A DNA stretch of 64,000 nucleotides from JBBRBB01 sp038206235 (GTDB taxonomy: Bacteria > Bacteroidota > Bacteroidia > Chitinophagales > Chitinophagaceae), in assembly GCA_038206235.1 (NCBI GenBank), contig JBBRBB010000004.1, positions 124,001 to 188,000 of the forward strand, read 5' to 3'. This document shows positions 35,355 to 43,923 of the stretch, piece by piece. The translations under genes and the position numbers were made by a program. How positions within the stretch are numbered: the stretch's first letter is position 1; the number at the start of each line of letters is the position of its first letter. The notes beneath the pieces are model-generated. The model made no database searches, was not told the DNA's origin, and was given only the letters and a program-made list of their open reading frames with translations.

Positions 35355-37691
35355 TTATTGTTTCTGCCAACTATCGTAATTATATAATGTGAATCGCTTA
35401 TCTAAAGTATCTTTTGCTTTTAACTTCACAAACTCTTTCATCACATCATCATAAAAAATCCCGCTTGCTTCCTCATCCCCATAAACCACCAATTGTATAT
35501 CCTCCCAATTCATAAACGCTGTTGACTGTGCAAGGGCAATGTGAGGAATGATTGAATTATATTTTATCATAATAATGCCAGGAAGCTTACCTGCTTCAAT
35601 CATCTGCCAATTATTTCCTTGATACACTTGTTTGGTTTGATAGTCTACCCATTTGCCTTCGGGCAAATACACGTTTCTGTTTATTGCATTTTCTTCCATC
35701 AATGGCGCAATCAATATATTATTTCCAAACAAGTATTCATCTTCGAGCATCCATGCGTTTGGATCATTTGGATATTCGAGAAGCAATGCTCTTAACAGCG
35801 GCAGACCTTGTTGTGTGCACAATGCTGCCTGTGAATAAATATAGGGCATTAAGCGGTATCTCGTTTCTGCAATGAAGCGAAAAGTTTGCAGGAAATCTTC
35901 ACTGAATTCCCAGGGTTCTCTCGGCGGCAATCCATGAACGCGACTATGTGAAGAAAACATGCCAAAGAAAGCCCAGCGCTTAAATAACTCTTCTTTTGGT
36001 GCAGAAAAAAATCCTCCAATATCATGGCTCCAAAATGAAAAACCACTTAATCCTAATGACAATCCTGCACGCAAAGTACCAGTCATTCCAATGTCTGAAA
36101 CTTCAGGGTCGCCGCTCCAGTGAACAGGATAGCGCTGAGAGCCGGCCCATGCGCTTCTTGCCCAGATGATGTGCTCTGCATTTACATCATAAGTTATATC
36201 ATGCAATATTTTATTATATCGCAGCGGATATAAATTGTGTTCATAAAATCCGCTTACCGGTGTCTGTACACCCGGAGGATGTCTGCACACCTTTGTTTGC
36301 ATATCTTCTGCACTCGAATGATACAAACCCTTGTACGGTGCAGCTTCTCCAAAATCTGCCTTGATAGCAGCTATTCCTATTTGCAGTAACGATTTTATTT
36401 TTTCTTCGTACCATGCCTGTGTTTCCGGGTTTGAAAAATCAAGCACTGCATCTTCATCGGGAACATTTCCATGTTCATCTTTTACGCAAAGATTTTTTTC
36501 AATTACTTCATTGAATAAATCATTGGATGAAGTGATGTAAGGCAATTGCCACAATGAAACTTTAAACCCATTCTCTTTTAAATGCTGTATCATTTTTCCA
36601 GGCGATGGAAATGTTTCCTCGTTAAAGCTCCAATCGCAATTAAACCCATCTTTAAACCATCCTGCATCAATATGAATAACATCGCAGGGAATTTTATTTT
36701 CTCTTAAACGGTGAGCAACATTTTCTACTTCCTGTTGCGACCTGTAGCTCAGTCTGCTCATCCATAAACCAAACGACCATAAAGGTGGCAACGGACTTCT
36801 GCCGGTTAATGCAGTGTATTCATATAAAATTTCTTTCGGTGAGCCGAGAAAAATAAACAAATCGAGTTCATCTTCTCCCACATATATTGTATTACTTCCG
36901 CTATGAGTAAAACCAAAATCCAATGTAACGGGAGTTGATGTATGAATGAACATGCCATACCCCTTATTGCTGAAAAAAAATGGAATGGGCTTATACATTT
37001 TTTGGGTGGCTGCACTTTGTGTATCCGTTGTATATAAAATTATTTTTTGGCCTGATTTATTTAATTCAGTGAAAGATTCGCCGCATCCGTAAATTTTTTC
37101 ATTAGGCGATGAGGAAAAAGATGCAGCAATACTTTGGGAATTATCCTCAATTCTTTTTACAAAAGAGAAAGGCATTGACTTGGGATGCTGCACATCTAAT
37201 AAATCCAATGCTAATGTTTCAGTAAGCAATTTACCATCGGCATTATAAATGCTGAGTTTCCATCTTTCTTTTTGCAGTTTGATGCTTCCATGATTACTTG
37301 TATAAGTTACTTCGTTTTCAGTTTTTTTTGTGCCCCATGAATTATCTGCAACAGGCTCATCAACCAACATAAGTGAAGGAGCTTTTTGTGTGAAAATCTT
37401 TTTTGTTTTAATTCTCAGACGAATGGTTTTTGAATTAATGAAGTTGATTGAAAAATTAAGGACGGGATGCACTTCATGCTCTTTCCAGAAGATTTCTTTT
37501 TGCTCAGTTTTTTTTAAATGTGTACCACCAGTATTGAATGCCCAATCGGTTACCCATTTATGATATTGCCATTGCAGCAAACCTTCGCCGGTTTCAGCAT
37601 TGAATTGTGTTACAGAGCCGGCAACATATATTTCGTTTTGAAGGTGAGAGAAATCTTTACTTATATCAACGGGTTCGTTTTGCAGCATCAA
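35355..37691 (-). CDS. Glycoside hydrolase family 31 (alpha-xylosidase/alpha-glucosidase)
   Basis: A 778-residue GH31 enzyme. Catalytic-domain blocks: LPPLWSFGLWMSRLSYRSQQ, DVIHIDAGWFKDGFNCDW, nucleophile motif IAAIKADFGEAAP (the KxDFGE form known from YicI-type alpha-xylosidases) and HWSGDPEVSD with the probable acid/base aspartate. No signal peptide is evident, so it likely acts in the cytoplasm. It would release xylose or glucose from oligosaccharides for the oxidative steps encoded next to it. Confidence 0.92.
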   Translation of the reverse strand: MMLQNEPVDISKDFSHLQNEIYVAGSVTQFNAETGEGLLQWQYHKWVTDWAFNTGGTHLKKTEQKEIFWKEHEVHPVLNFSINFINSKTIRLRIKTKKIFTQKAPSLMLVDEPVADNSWGTKKTENEVTYTSNHGSIKLQKERWKLSIYNADGKLLTETLALDLLDVQHPKSMPFSFVKRIEDNSQSIAASFSSSPNEKIYGCGESFTELNKSGQKIILYTTDTQSAATQKMYKPIPFFFSNKGYGMFIHTSTPVTLDFGFTHSGSNTIYVGEDELDLFIFLGSPKEILYEYTALTGRSPLPPLWSFGLWMSRLSYRSQQEVENVAHRLRENKIPCDVIHIDAGWFKDGFNCDWSFNEETFPSPGKMIQHLKENGFKVSLWQLPYITSSNDLFNEVIEKNLCVKDEHGNVPDEDAVLDFSNPETQAWYEEKIKSLLQIGIAAIKADFGEAAPYKGLYHSSAEDMQTKVCRHPPGVQTPVSGFYEHNLYPLRYNKILHDITYDVNAEHIIWARSAWAGSQRYPVHWSGDPEVSDIGMTGTLRAGLSLGLSGFSFWSHDIGGFFSAPKEELFKRWAFFGMFSSHSRVHGLPPREPWEFSEDFLQTFRFIAETRYRLMPYIYSQAALCTQQGLPLLRALLLEYPNDPNAWMLEDEYLFGNNILIAPLMEENAINRNVYLPEGKWVDYQTKQVYQGNNWQMIEAGKLPGIIMIKYNSIIPHIALAQSTAFMNWEDIQLVVYGDEEASGIFYDDVMKEFVKLKAKDTLDKRFTLYNYDSWQKQ

Positions 37692-37712
37692 TTTATTTTA
37701 ATCGGTAATCCC

Positions 37713-37745
37713 AAACCTCACAGGTTTTTTAAACCTGTGAGGTTT
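37713..37745. repeat. AAACCTCACAGGTTT double palindrome between GH13 and GH31
   Basis: AAACCTCACAGGTTT and AAACCTGTGAGGTTT pair perfectly around TTT, forming a 15-base-pair stem in the 74-base gap between the two genes. It is likely a transcript-processing or partial-termination structure. Confidence 0.6.
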
Positions 37746-37765
37746 TTGGTTAGGTTTGGTTTTGC

Positions 37766-39358
37766 TTATTGCGCCTTCCAAATCTGCACTTCATAAGGTT
37801 GCAAGCTAAGAGTTGAAAGCGATGATATGGTTTTCTTTCCAATTTCATATATGGACATTATCTGGCTTGCTGTGGAAATTTTTGTTCTTGTGAAATCAAA
37901 GGTCATTGGTTGCGCATCTGCCGATAAATTGATTACAACAATCAAAGTTTCATTTTTATCAGAGCGAAGAAAACTAAATACATTATCGTTATTGTTTGCA
38001 AACGTTTGATAAGTCCCTGACTGCAATACAGTGTTTTCTTTGCGCAATTTCAAAAGTGTTTTATAAAAATTATACAATGAATTGGGGTCAATTATTTCTT
38101 CTTCCAAGGAGATGCGGTCATTTGGTTTCAGGTTTGTACTATCCCACCAGCCGCCTGTATTTTTATACCATATTGCCATTCCTTTTCCGCTATCAGATTT
38201 GTACCACTCAAATGCTTCCCGCATGGGAATATCATTGCCATCGGTACTATTGAATTTTCCAAAACCCCCTGAACCAAACATACCCAGCTCCTGACCGTAA
38301 TAAATTGAAGGAACCTGACCAATGAGAAGATTCAATGCTGCGGCAACTTTTAATTTTCTTTCATCTTTATTTACAGCGGATGCAAATCGCTGCATGTCGT
38401 GATTCTCTATAAAAAAAACTTGCTGTTTACCGGAAGGCGTTTGTGAAAAGGTAGAATCAATTACTCTTGCAAGTCTTTGTTTATCGAAAGAGGCAATTGC
38501 TTTTTGCAGGTTAAATGCAAACACTCTGTCAACACCGGCATTCAAAAGATAATCACTGCCATAATCACTCCAGTTTGCCTGTTCGGCTACAATCATGAGT
38601 TTTGGATTCGCTTGTTTTAATTGAGTGATTAAAGGCTTCCAGAATGTTGCGAATAAATTGGTAAGCTGTGGCTTATTGTCTAAATTATCCATTGCATGGT
38701 CCAGGCGAAAACCATCGGCGCCATCATTGAATTTGCCATCGTTATTCGGGTCAGCAAAATGTGTAAAGAGTTTGATATTATAATCAAGCACATTTTTGCT
38801 TGTAAGATTTACAGTGGTTATTCTGCCTGAAATATTATCATAACCTGTTAATCCTGTAAGGTTGTAAATGATTGTAGAAGGCTTTGTGTGTGCAGAATCA
38901 TCATACAAAATATAATCGCTGTATTTACTTTTAAGATTGTTGTATGAATCTTTCCACCAGAGATGGTCTTCTGTAACATACTGTGTTTCCATGTCGAGAT
39001 AAATTTTCATTCCGTGTTTGTGAATGTCATTCACTAAGTCAAGATAATCCTGCACTGTTCCAAACTCAGCATCAATCTTTTCAAAATCGTCTGAAAAATA
39101 GTTGTGATAATAGACAGATGAATTGATTGGTGTAAGTAGAATAGAGGTGATGCCTAAATCCTGCAAATAATCCAGTTTGCTTTGAAGCCCTTTTAGATCG
39201 CCATGCCCATCGCCATTGCTATCGTAAAAGCTTCTTAAAAAAATATGATAGATAACTTCGTTTGAAGATGGCAGGGCGAATGTATTTTGCGCACATACTT
39301 TTTTAACAGGGAGAAAAAAAATAAAGGCAAGCAACACATACAATTTTTTGAATAGCAT
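37766..39358 (-). CDS. Exported alpha-amylase family GH13 enzyme
   Basis: A 530-residue GH13 enzyme with a signal peptide (YVLLAFIFFLPVKKVCAQ). Catalytic blocks: DGADGFRLDHAMDN (nucleophile Asp, about residue 219), LMIVAEQANWSDYG (acid/base Glu, about residue 257) and FFIENHDMQRFAS (third Asp, about residue 320). The C-terminal domain is a beta sandwich. It probably trims alpha-glucans in the periplasm and heads the minus-strand sugar cluster. Confidence 0.93.
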   Translation of the reverse strand: MLFKKLYVLLAFIFFLPVKKVCAQNTFALPSSNEVIYHIFLRSFYDSNGDGHGDLKGLQSKLDYLQDLGITSILLTPINSSVYYHNYFSDDFEKIDAEFGTVQDYLDLVNDIHKHGMKIYLDMETQYVTEDHLWWKDSYNNLKSKYSDYILYDDSAHTKPSTIIYNLTGLTGYDNISGRITTVNLTSKNVLDYNIKLFTHFADPNNDGKFNDGADGFRLDHAMDNLDNKPQLTNLFATFWKPLITQLKQANPKLMIVAEQANWSDYGSDYLLNAGVDRVFAFNLQKAIASFDKQRLARVIDSTFSQTPSGKQQVFFIENHDMQRFASAVNKDERKLKVAAALNLLIGQVPSIYYGQELGMFGSGGFGKFNSTDGNDIPMREAFEWYKSDSGKGMAIWYKNTGGWWDSTNLKPNDRISLEEEIIDPNSLYNFYKTLLKLRKENTVLQSGTYQTFANNNDNVFSFLRSDKNETLIVVINLSADAQPMTFDFTRTKISTASQIMSIYEIGKKTISSLSTLSLQPYEVQIWKAQ

Positions 39359-39442
39359 TATAGTTCGTTTTGTAATTCAAAATTGGGTTTTTAATAATAA
39401 GTGTGCAAGAATAAATCAATGAATTTAATTTAGATTTTTAAA

Positions 39443-40456
39443 ATGAAACTGAATACAGTACATGATGTAAAAAAATACCTCGTTGAAACAGGTATTGCTG
39501 ATAAGAAAGATGTGCTGAAAGTAAAACCCTTAAGCGGCGGCGTTTCATGCCATGTTTGGAAAATTATATTAAATAATAGCTGCCGGGTAATGAAACAGGC
39601 GCTTGAAAAACTTGAAGTGGAAGCCGATTGGTTCTCAGATGTTGAGCGCATACACCGTGAGCATGAAGTAATGGAAGCCCTGAATCCCTTACTTCCCAAC
39701 GGCTCCGTACCAAAGGTATTGCATGTTGATTATACCAATCATATTTATATAATGACATGTGCAGAAGAAGGAGCGCAAACATGGAAAGAGGTTTTAATGG
39801 GCAGGAGTTTTAATGCTTCTCATGCAAAAAATGCAGCATGGCTTTTAAAGCAAATGCATGAGCAAAGCAACAAGATGAATGAGGGAGACAAAAAAAGATT
39901 TAGTGACCAAAAATATTTTATTCAGCTGCGGGTGGATGCTTTTCATCGTTACGTGATGCAAAAATATCCTGAGATTTCTTTATCCATTCAAAAATTAATT
40001 GATGAAGTAACACTTCAACAAATTTGTTTGGTGCATGGAGACTTCTCTCCAAAAAATATACTTATTGAAAAAGGCAATAACATTGTACTGATAGATTTTG
40101 AAGTAGCGCACTGGGGCAATCCGGTTTTTGACGTGGCTTATTGTCTTGGTCATTTAATGCTAAAAGGATGGCATCTAAAAAAAGAAAAAGAAAGTTTGAA
40201 ATTGATAGAAGTATTTCTTGAAGTATATAACAGACAAATAAATAATCTTATTCCGCATCTTGGGTTAATGTTACTGGCAAGAATTGACGGCAAATCACCG
40301 GTTAATTATATTAAAGATGAAAACCTGAAAAATGTTATCAGGAAAGTTGCTATTGATTGGATAAAAAGCCCCCTCCACAGGATGCTGCGCATAAATCCCC
40401 CGGTAGGTGATTTGATGCAAACACTTTTAGAAATAAGAAAACGGCTGATTATGTAA
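39443..40456 (+). CDS. APH-family phosphotransferase (small-molecule kinase)
   Basis: A 337-residue kinase-like protein. The catalytic HGDFSPKNIL (about residue 195) and the metal-binding LIDFEVAHWGNPVFDVAYCL (about residue 220) are the Brenner and DFG-type motifs of the aminoglycoside phosphotransferase fold. The substrate is unknown; choline, sugar or antibiotic are all possible. It is divergent from the amylase and 38 bases upstream of the enolase-like gene, so likely co-transcribed with it. Confidence 0.88.
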   Translation: MKLNTVHDVKKYLVETGIADKKDVLKVKPLSGGVSCHVWKIILNNSCRVMKQALEKLEVEADWFSDVERIHREHEVMEALNPLLPNGSVPKVLHVDYTNHIYIMTCAEEGAQTWKEVLMGRSFNASHAKNAAWLLKQMHEQSNKMNEGDKKRFSDQKYFIQLRVDAFHRYVMQKYPEISLSIQKLIDEVTLQQICLVHGDFSPKNILIEKGNNIVLIDFEVAHWGNPVFDVAYCLGHLMLKGWHLKKEKESLKLIEVFLEVYNRQINNLIPHLGLMLLARIDGKSPVNYIKDENLKNVIRKVAIDWIKSPLHRMLRINPPVGDLMQTLLEIRKRLIM

Positions 40457-40494
40457 AAAATCAGATTTCAGTCTCTCAAAAAATTCATTTACTT

Positions 40495-41787
40495 ATGTCA
40501 AAGATTAAAGATGTAATAGCAAGAGAAATTTTTGATTCACGTGGTAACCCTACGGTGGAGGCAGATGTGATTTTGGAATCTGGTGTTTCAGGCAGAATGA
40601 TGGTGCCTTCCGGCGCCTCTACGGGAAAGTTTGAAGCGCTGGAATTGCGTGACGGAGAAAAAAGATTCAGAGGAAAGGGGGTGATGAAAGCAGTGAATAA
40701 TGTGAACACCGAAATAAAACAAGTGTTGGTTGGAAAAAATGCTGAAGAGCAGGAATTGTTGGATAAATTAATGATAGAAATAGATGGTACTGCAAACAAA
40801 TCTCATCTTGGAGCGAATGCAATTCTATGTGCTTCGTTTGCGATTGCGCATGCGGCGGCACTTGAAGCTCATAAACCTTTGTATCAATATTTAGCAGAAA
40901 AATATTTACCTGTTTCTGAAAAATTATCTGTGCCTGTGCCCATGGTGAATATTATCAGCGGTGGATTGCATGCAGGTAAAAATATTGACCTGCAGGATTT
41001 CTTAATAATTCCAATATCGCCAAACACATATCCTGATGCACTTGAAATGATATCATCGGTTTATTGGAAAACAAAAGAGGTGCTTAATACGAAAGGATAT
41101 AATGCGATTCTTCTCGCAGATGAAGGTGGCTTTGGTCCGCAGCTTTCATCAAACAAAGAAGCGCTGGAAATTTTATGCGAAGCATTTCATTTGTGCGGAT
41201 ATAAACAGCATGAAGATATTGCCATAGCAATAGATGTTGCTGCTTCACATTTTTATGATGAAAAAAAAAATATTTATCATCTTAATTCAGAAAAAATATT
41301 TCTGACTTCTTCGGAAATGATTGATATGCTTGAAAAGTGGACGAACGATTATCCAATAATTTCTATTGAAGATGGATTAGCAGAAGAGGATTGGGAGGGA
41401 TGGCAACAACTTACCCAAAGACTTGGAAATAAAATACAGCTTATTGGTGATGACCTTTTCACAACGAATCCTGAACGTATTCAAAGAGGCATTGACATGA
41501 AGGCAGGCAATGCAGTTTTAATAAAGATGAATCAAATTGGCACATTGACTGAAACCGTACAAGCTGTGAAGATGGCAAAGGGAGCTGGCTTTAAAACAGT
41601 AATATCAGCAAGGTCAGGAGAAACAGAAGATGCTACTCTTGCAGATTTAGCGGTTGGTTTGAATGGCGGACAAATTAAAATAGGTTCTCTTGCAAGATCA
41701 TCAAGGCTTGCTAAATATAATCAACTGCTTAGAATAAATGAACAGGTTGGAGGAAGATATGCAGGTGATTCAGTTTTTAAATTTTAG
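40495..41787 (+). CDS. eno: Enolase (divergent form)
   Basis: 430 residues, full enolase length. Metal ligands D247, E292 and D319 and catalytic lysines K344 (LIKMNQIGT) and K395 (GQIKIGS) are present, as are the S-G-A-S-T-G loop and H159 in GGLHAG. Two positions differ from canonical enolases: residue 168 is Asp (DLQDFLI, usually QEF) and residue 372 is Ala (SARSGETED, usually SHRSGETED). Such a form may be a paralogue with altered activity or a less common but active enolase. The usual reaction is 2-phosphoglycerate to phosphoenolpyruvate. Confidence 0.88.
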   Translation: MSKIKDVIAREIFDSRGNPTVEADVILESGVSGRMMVPSGASTGKFEALELRDGEKRFRGKGVMKAVNNVNTEIKQVLVGKNAEEQELLDKLMIEIDGTANKSHLGANAILCASFAIAHAAALEAHKPLYQYLAEKYLPVSEKLSVPVPMVNIISGGLHAGKNIDLQDFLIIPISPNTYPDALEMISSVYWKTKEVLNTKGYNAILLADEGGFGPQLSSNKEALEILCEAFHLCGYKQHEDIAIAIDVAASHFYDEKKNIYHLNSEKIFLTSSEMIDMLEKWTNDYPIISIEDGLAEEDWEGWQQLTQRLGNKIQLIGDDLFTTNPERIQRGIDMKAGNAVLIKMNQIGTLTETVQAVKMAKGAGFKTVISARSGETEDATLADLAVGLNGGQIKIGSLARSSRLAKYNQLLRINEQVGGRYAGDSVFKF

Positions 41788-41853
41788 AAATTTGAAATGA
41801 AAATAATCATAACCATCTTCTACTGCATACAACCAACAATATTAAAAAGCCAT

Positions 41854-41861
41854 TATTTTTG
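41854..41861 (+). promoter_or_regulatory. Candidate -7 box (TATTTTTG) for the tRNA locus
   Basis: A TAnnTTTG match 44 bases before the first tRNA base at 41906, the only clear promoter-like box between the enolase and the tRNAs. Confidence 0.5.
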
Positions 41862-41905
41862 CGGTTTAAATTTTTATTAAACAATCTTCAATCTTAAATG
41901 GAACT

Positions 41906-41945
41906 GGCCCCGTAGTTCAATGGATAGAATATCCCGCAGGCAAAG
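41906..41945 (+). tRNA. 5' half of a split tRNA-Arg (outer tRNA)
   Basis: Acceptor strand GGCCCCG (41906-41912), then D arm GTTCAATGGATAGAAT. After this the expected anticodon stem is replaced by TCCCGCA and GGCAAAG, which pair with TGCGGGA and CTTTGCC in the 3' half. The matching 3' half is at 42019-42076. The acceptor pairs with CGGGGCT there, except for a G-U at the first pair. Confidence 0.85.
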
Positions 41946-41946
41946 T

Positions 41947-42018
41947 GGCCCGATAGTTCAATGGATAGAATAAGAGTTTCCTAAACTCCAGATACAAGTT
42001 CGATTCTTGTTCGGGCTA
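41947..42018 (+). tRNA. tRNA-Arg (anticodon CCT), complete, nested inside the split tRNA
   Basis: 72 bases fold as a full cloverleaf: acceptor GGCCCGA with TCGGGCT, D arm GTTC/GAAT, anticodon stem AGAGT/ACTCC with loop TTCCTAA (anticodon CCT), T arm ACAAG-TTCGATT-CTTGT and discriminator A. No CCA is encoded. One pair in the anticodon stem (A27-C43) is mismatched. It shares the D-arm sequence with the outer tRNA. Confidence 0.88.
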
Positions 42019-42076
42019 CTTTGCCGATTGCGGGACTAAACTTTAGATACAGGTTCGATTCCTGTCGGGGCTACCA
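42019..42076 (+). tRNA. 3' half of the split tRNA-Arg (outer tRNA), with CCA
   Basis: It starts CTTTGCC-GAT-TGCGGGA, then CTAAACTTTAGAT, T arm ACAGG-TTCGATT-CCTGT, acceptor CGGGGCT, A and CCA. CTAAACTTT looks like the right half of a CCT anticodon loop and stem whose left half was lost at the insertion point. Confidence 0.85.
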
Positions 42077-42087
42077 AAAACTATAAT

Positions 42088-42118
42088 CTTGCAGTTACCT
42101 GCTTCAAATTTACTTTTG
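42088..42118 (+). promoter_or_regulatory. Promoter of the VOC gene
   Basis: CTTGC near 42088 and TACTTTTG at 42111-42118 (TAnnTTTG) are about 18 bases apart, close to the Bacteroidota -33/-7 spacing. The ATG is 14 bases further on. Confidence 0.55.
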
Positions 42119-42131
42119 TAAAAAGCCTGTC

Positions 42132-42575
42132 ATGAAATTTTTCTCTTCAATATTTAGTATTTTATTTTTGACTATTGATTCATCTTCTGCACAATCACCA
42201 CACTTCAATCACGTAACTATTTATGTTGTTGACCTGAATAAAAGTGCAGATTTTTATGAGCATACAATGCAGCTTGAAAAAATTCCGGAACCTTTTCATG
42301 ATAATCGTCATCTGTGGTTTAAAATATCGGAACATAGTCAACTGCATGTTGTATCAGGCGCAAAGGAAATCATACCTCATGATATTAATATTCATCTTGC
42401 ATTCACAATATCTTCTGTAAAAGATTTTGCAAAGCACCTTGATTCCGTGAACATCAAATATGGCAATTGGGCGCAAACCAGCAAAGAGCCGCAGGTGCGC
42501 CCTGATGGTATTGCCCAAATTTATTTTCAGGACCCCGATGGTTATTGGATTGAAGTGAATGATGATAAGTATTGA
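42132..42575 (+). CDS. Exported VOC (glyoxalase/bleomycin-resistance-like) protein
   Basis: A 147-residue single-module VOC protein with an N-terminal signal peptide (IFSILFLTIDSSSAQS). It reads FNHVTIYVVDLNKSADFYEH (about residues 25-44) and ends IAQIYFQDPDGYWIEVND, the metal-binding His, His and Glu pattern of VOC folds. It could be a periplasmic dioxygenase, isomerase or binding protein; the substrate is unknown. Confidence 0.85.
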   Translation: MKFFSSIFSILFLTIDSSSAQSPHFNHVTIYVVDLNKSADFYEHTMQLEKIPEPFHDNRHLWFKISEHSQLHVVSGAKEIIPHDINIHLAFTISSVKDFAKHLDSVNIKYGNWAQTSKEPQVRPDGIAQIYFQDPDGYWIEVNDDKY

Positions 42576-42581
42576 TTCAGC

Positions 42582-42675
42582 TATCAGGTATCAGGTATGA
42601 GGTGTCAGGTATCAGGTATCAGGTGTCGGTATCAGGTATCAGGTGTCGGTATCAGGTATGAGGTGTCAGTTATCA
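42582..42675. repeat. Tandem ATCAGGT heptamer array
   Basis: About 13 units of TATCAGG, TGTCAGG and TGTCGG. Like the array at 149-262, it has a seven-base period and sits directly after a gene. It has no spacers and is not a CRISPR. Confidence 0.85.
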
Positions 42676-42712
42676 GCAATAATCAGTTAAAGCATAGCAC
42701 TCTGAAAACGCC

Positions 42713-42745
42713 AAACCAGAAACCAGAAACGAGAAACGAGAAACG
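42713..42745. repeat. Short AAACCAG / AAACGAG tandem repeat
   Basis: Four to five seven-base units (AACCAGA, AACGAGA) directly before the TPR membrane protein. Confidence 0.7.
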
Positions 42746-42775
42746 GCTTTATCTTTGCGCCCTTAAAAATTGTGT

Positions 42776-43429
42776 ATGAAGTTTTATAGCCTGTTAATAA
42801 AATATCGTTTTTGGTTAAGTGTGCTCGCTATTATTATTGCTGTAATATTAAATCTCACGGGCACCGGTTTCTGGCCTGTATTTCCATTATACTTTATTGC
42901 AGTGATAGGTTTATTCAGCCATTTCTTTATCGGTCCTCTTCGCTTAATACAGGAGCCAATGGAGCAGGGCAGAGTAGAAGAGGTTGAAAAAATTATGGAT
43001 AGTATTTGGTTTCCAAATCTTTTATATAAACCTATTCGCTCCACCTATTATACAATCAAAGGCAATCTCGCCATGATGAAGCAGGATTTTGATACCGCAG
43101 AAAAACATTTGAAAAAAAGTTCGCAGCTTGGCGCTCCTATGCCCGAGGCAGAAGGCGCAAATAAATTGCAGCTTGGAATGATTGCATTACAAAAAGGCGA
43201 TTTCAAAAGCGGCGAAAGCTATATGCGGGCAGCCATTCGTGCAGGCATACCCGATAAAGAGAGTGAAGCCATTGCTTTTTTAAGCATGTGCCAGATATTT
43301 ATGAATAAGCGTGAGTTCAGGGCTGCAAAAGATTTTTTTCGTAAGGCAAAAGCCTGCAAGCCTAAAACAAAACAGGTGCTCGACCAGATTAAAGAAGTTG
43401 AAAAATATATTTCAAGGGTTCCCGGATAA
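42776..43429 (+). CDS. TPR-containing membrane protein
   Basis: 217 residues from the ATG at 42776. Two N-terminal membrane segments (residues about 10-50) are followed by a soluble domain with TPR-like helices: YTIKGNLAMMKQDFDTAEKH, NKLQLGMIALQKGDFKSGES and AFLSMCQIFMNKREFRAAKD. It probably serves as a membrane-anchored scaffold. No partner is evident nearby. Confidence 0.8.
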   Translation: MKFYSLLIKYRFWLSVLAIIIAVILNLTGTGFWPVFPLYFIAVIGLFSHFFIGPLRLIQEPMEQGRVEEVEKIMDSIWFPNLLYKPIRSTYYTIKGNLAMMKQDFDTAEKHLKKSSQLGAPMPEAEGANKLQLGMIALQKGDFKSGESYMRAAIRAGIPDKESEAIAFLSMCQIFMNKREFRAAKDFFRKAKACKPKTKQVLDQIKEVEKYISRVPG

Positions 43430-43923
43430 TAAACTATAATGTCGAACGCAGTGAGACATCTCCTGGATGTAAATTGCCAGACTTTATTTGAATGTTATAC
43501 AGCCCCAGAGGGACAAAACGTTAGTAGAAAACGATTTCGTGCATAAACGATAGCTCCATAGGAGCGACACATTACATCGTAATTTTGTGTCGCCTCTACG
43601 AGGCTCAAAAAAAATTCTACAGTTAATTTTACTAACGTTTCACTTCTACGAAGCTTATGAATTTAAAGCGCTCGGCTTGACGCCTATGCGATAAACATCG
43701 GTAGAGAAATCACTTTTGACTCATCTATTTCAAAAATTTTTTTTTAATTGCTTTGAAATTTTTATTTCCATAGCTATTCCCTTCTGCAATTTCAATGAAT
43801 GTTTTCCACAACTTTTACATTGCATTACCACAGTTCAGTAACCTTATTACCTTTAAACCGTTTTACGATTTATTTAAGATGAATTACGAAATATTGGAAA
43901 AATTATTCCGTTCCAACCATTGT
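43430..43923. other. Gene-free region with an inverted-repeat element
   Basis: These 494 bases before the TPR gene hold the element at 43516-43640 and a GTCGAACGCAGTGAGACATC sequence (43441-43460) common in bacterial intergenic repeats. The open frame from 43795 is not needed: a signal peptide begins at 43924. Confidence 0.6.
43516..43640. repeat. 125-base element with nested inverted repeats
   Basis: Outer ends AAACGTTAGT (43516-43525) and ACTAACGTTT (43631-43640) are exact inverted repeats. Inside, GCTCCATAGGAGCGACACA pairs partly with TGTGTCGCCTCTACGAGGC. The size and ends fit a small non-autonomous mobile element or processed RNA hairpin. Confidence 0.65.

Noticed and set aside
41906..42076. 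Group I intron or archaeal-type intron in a tRNA
   Set aside because: The insert is itself a complete tRNA with complementary flanks; it has no intron core, no homing nuclease and no splice-type loop.
42582..42675. CRISPR-like repeat array
   Set aside because: A tandem heptamer repeat without spacers or cas genes nearby.
43795..43923. N-terminal extension of the TPR protein
   Set aside because: A good signal peptide begins at the internal ATG (43924); the extra 43 residues have no export or domain features.
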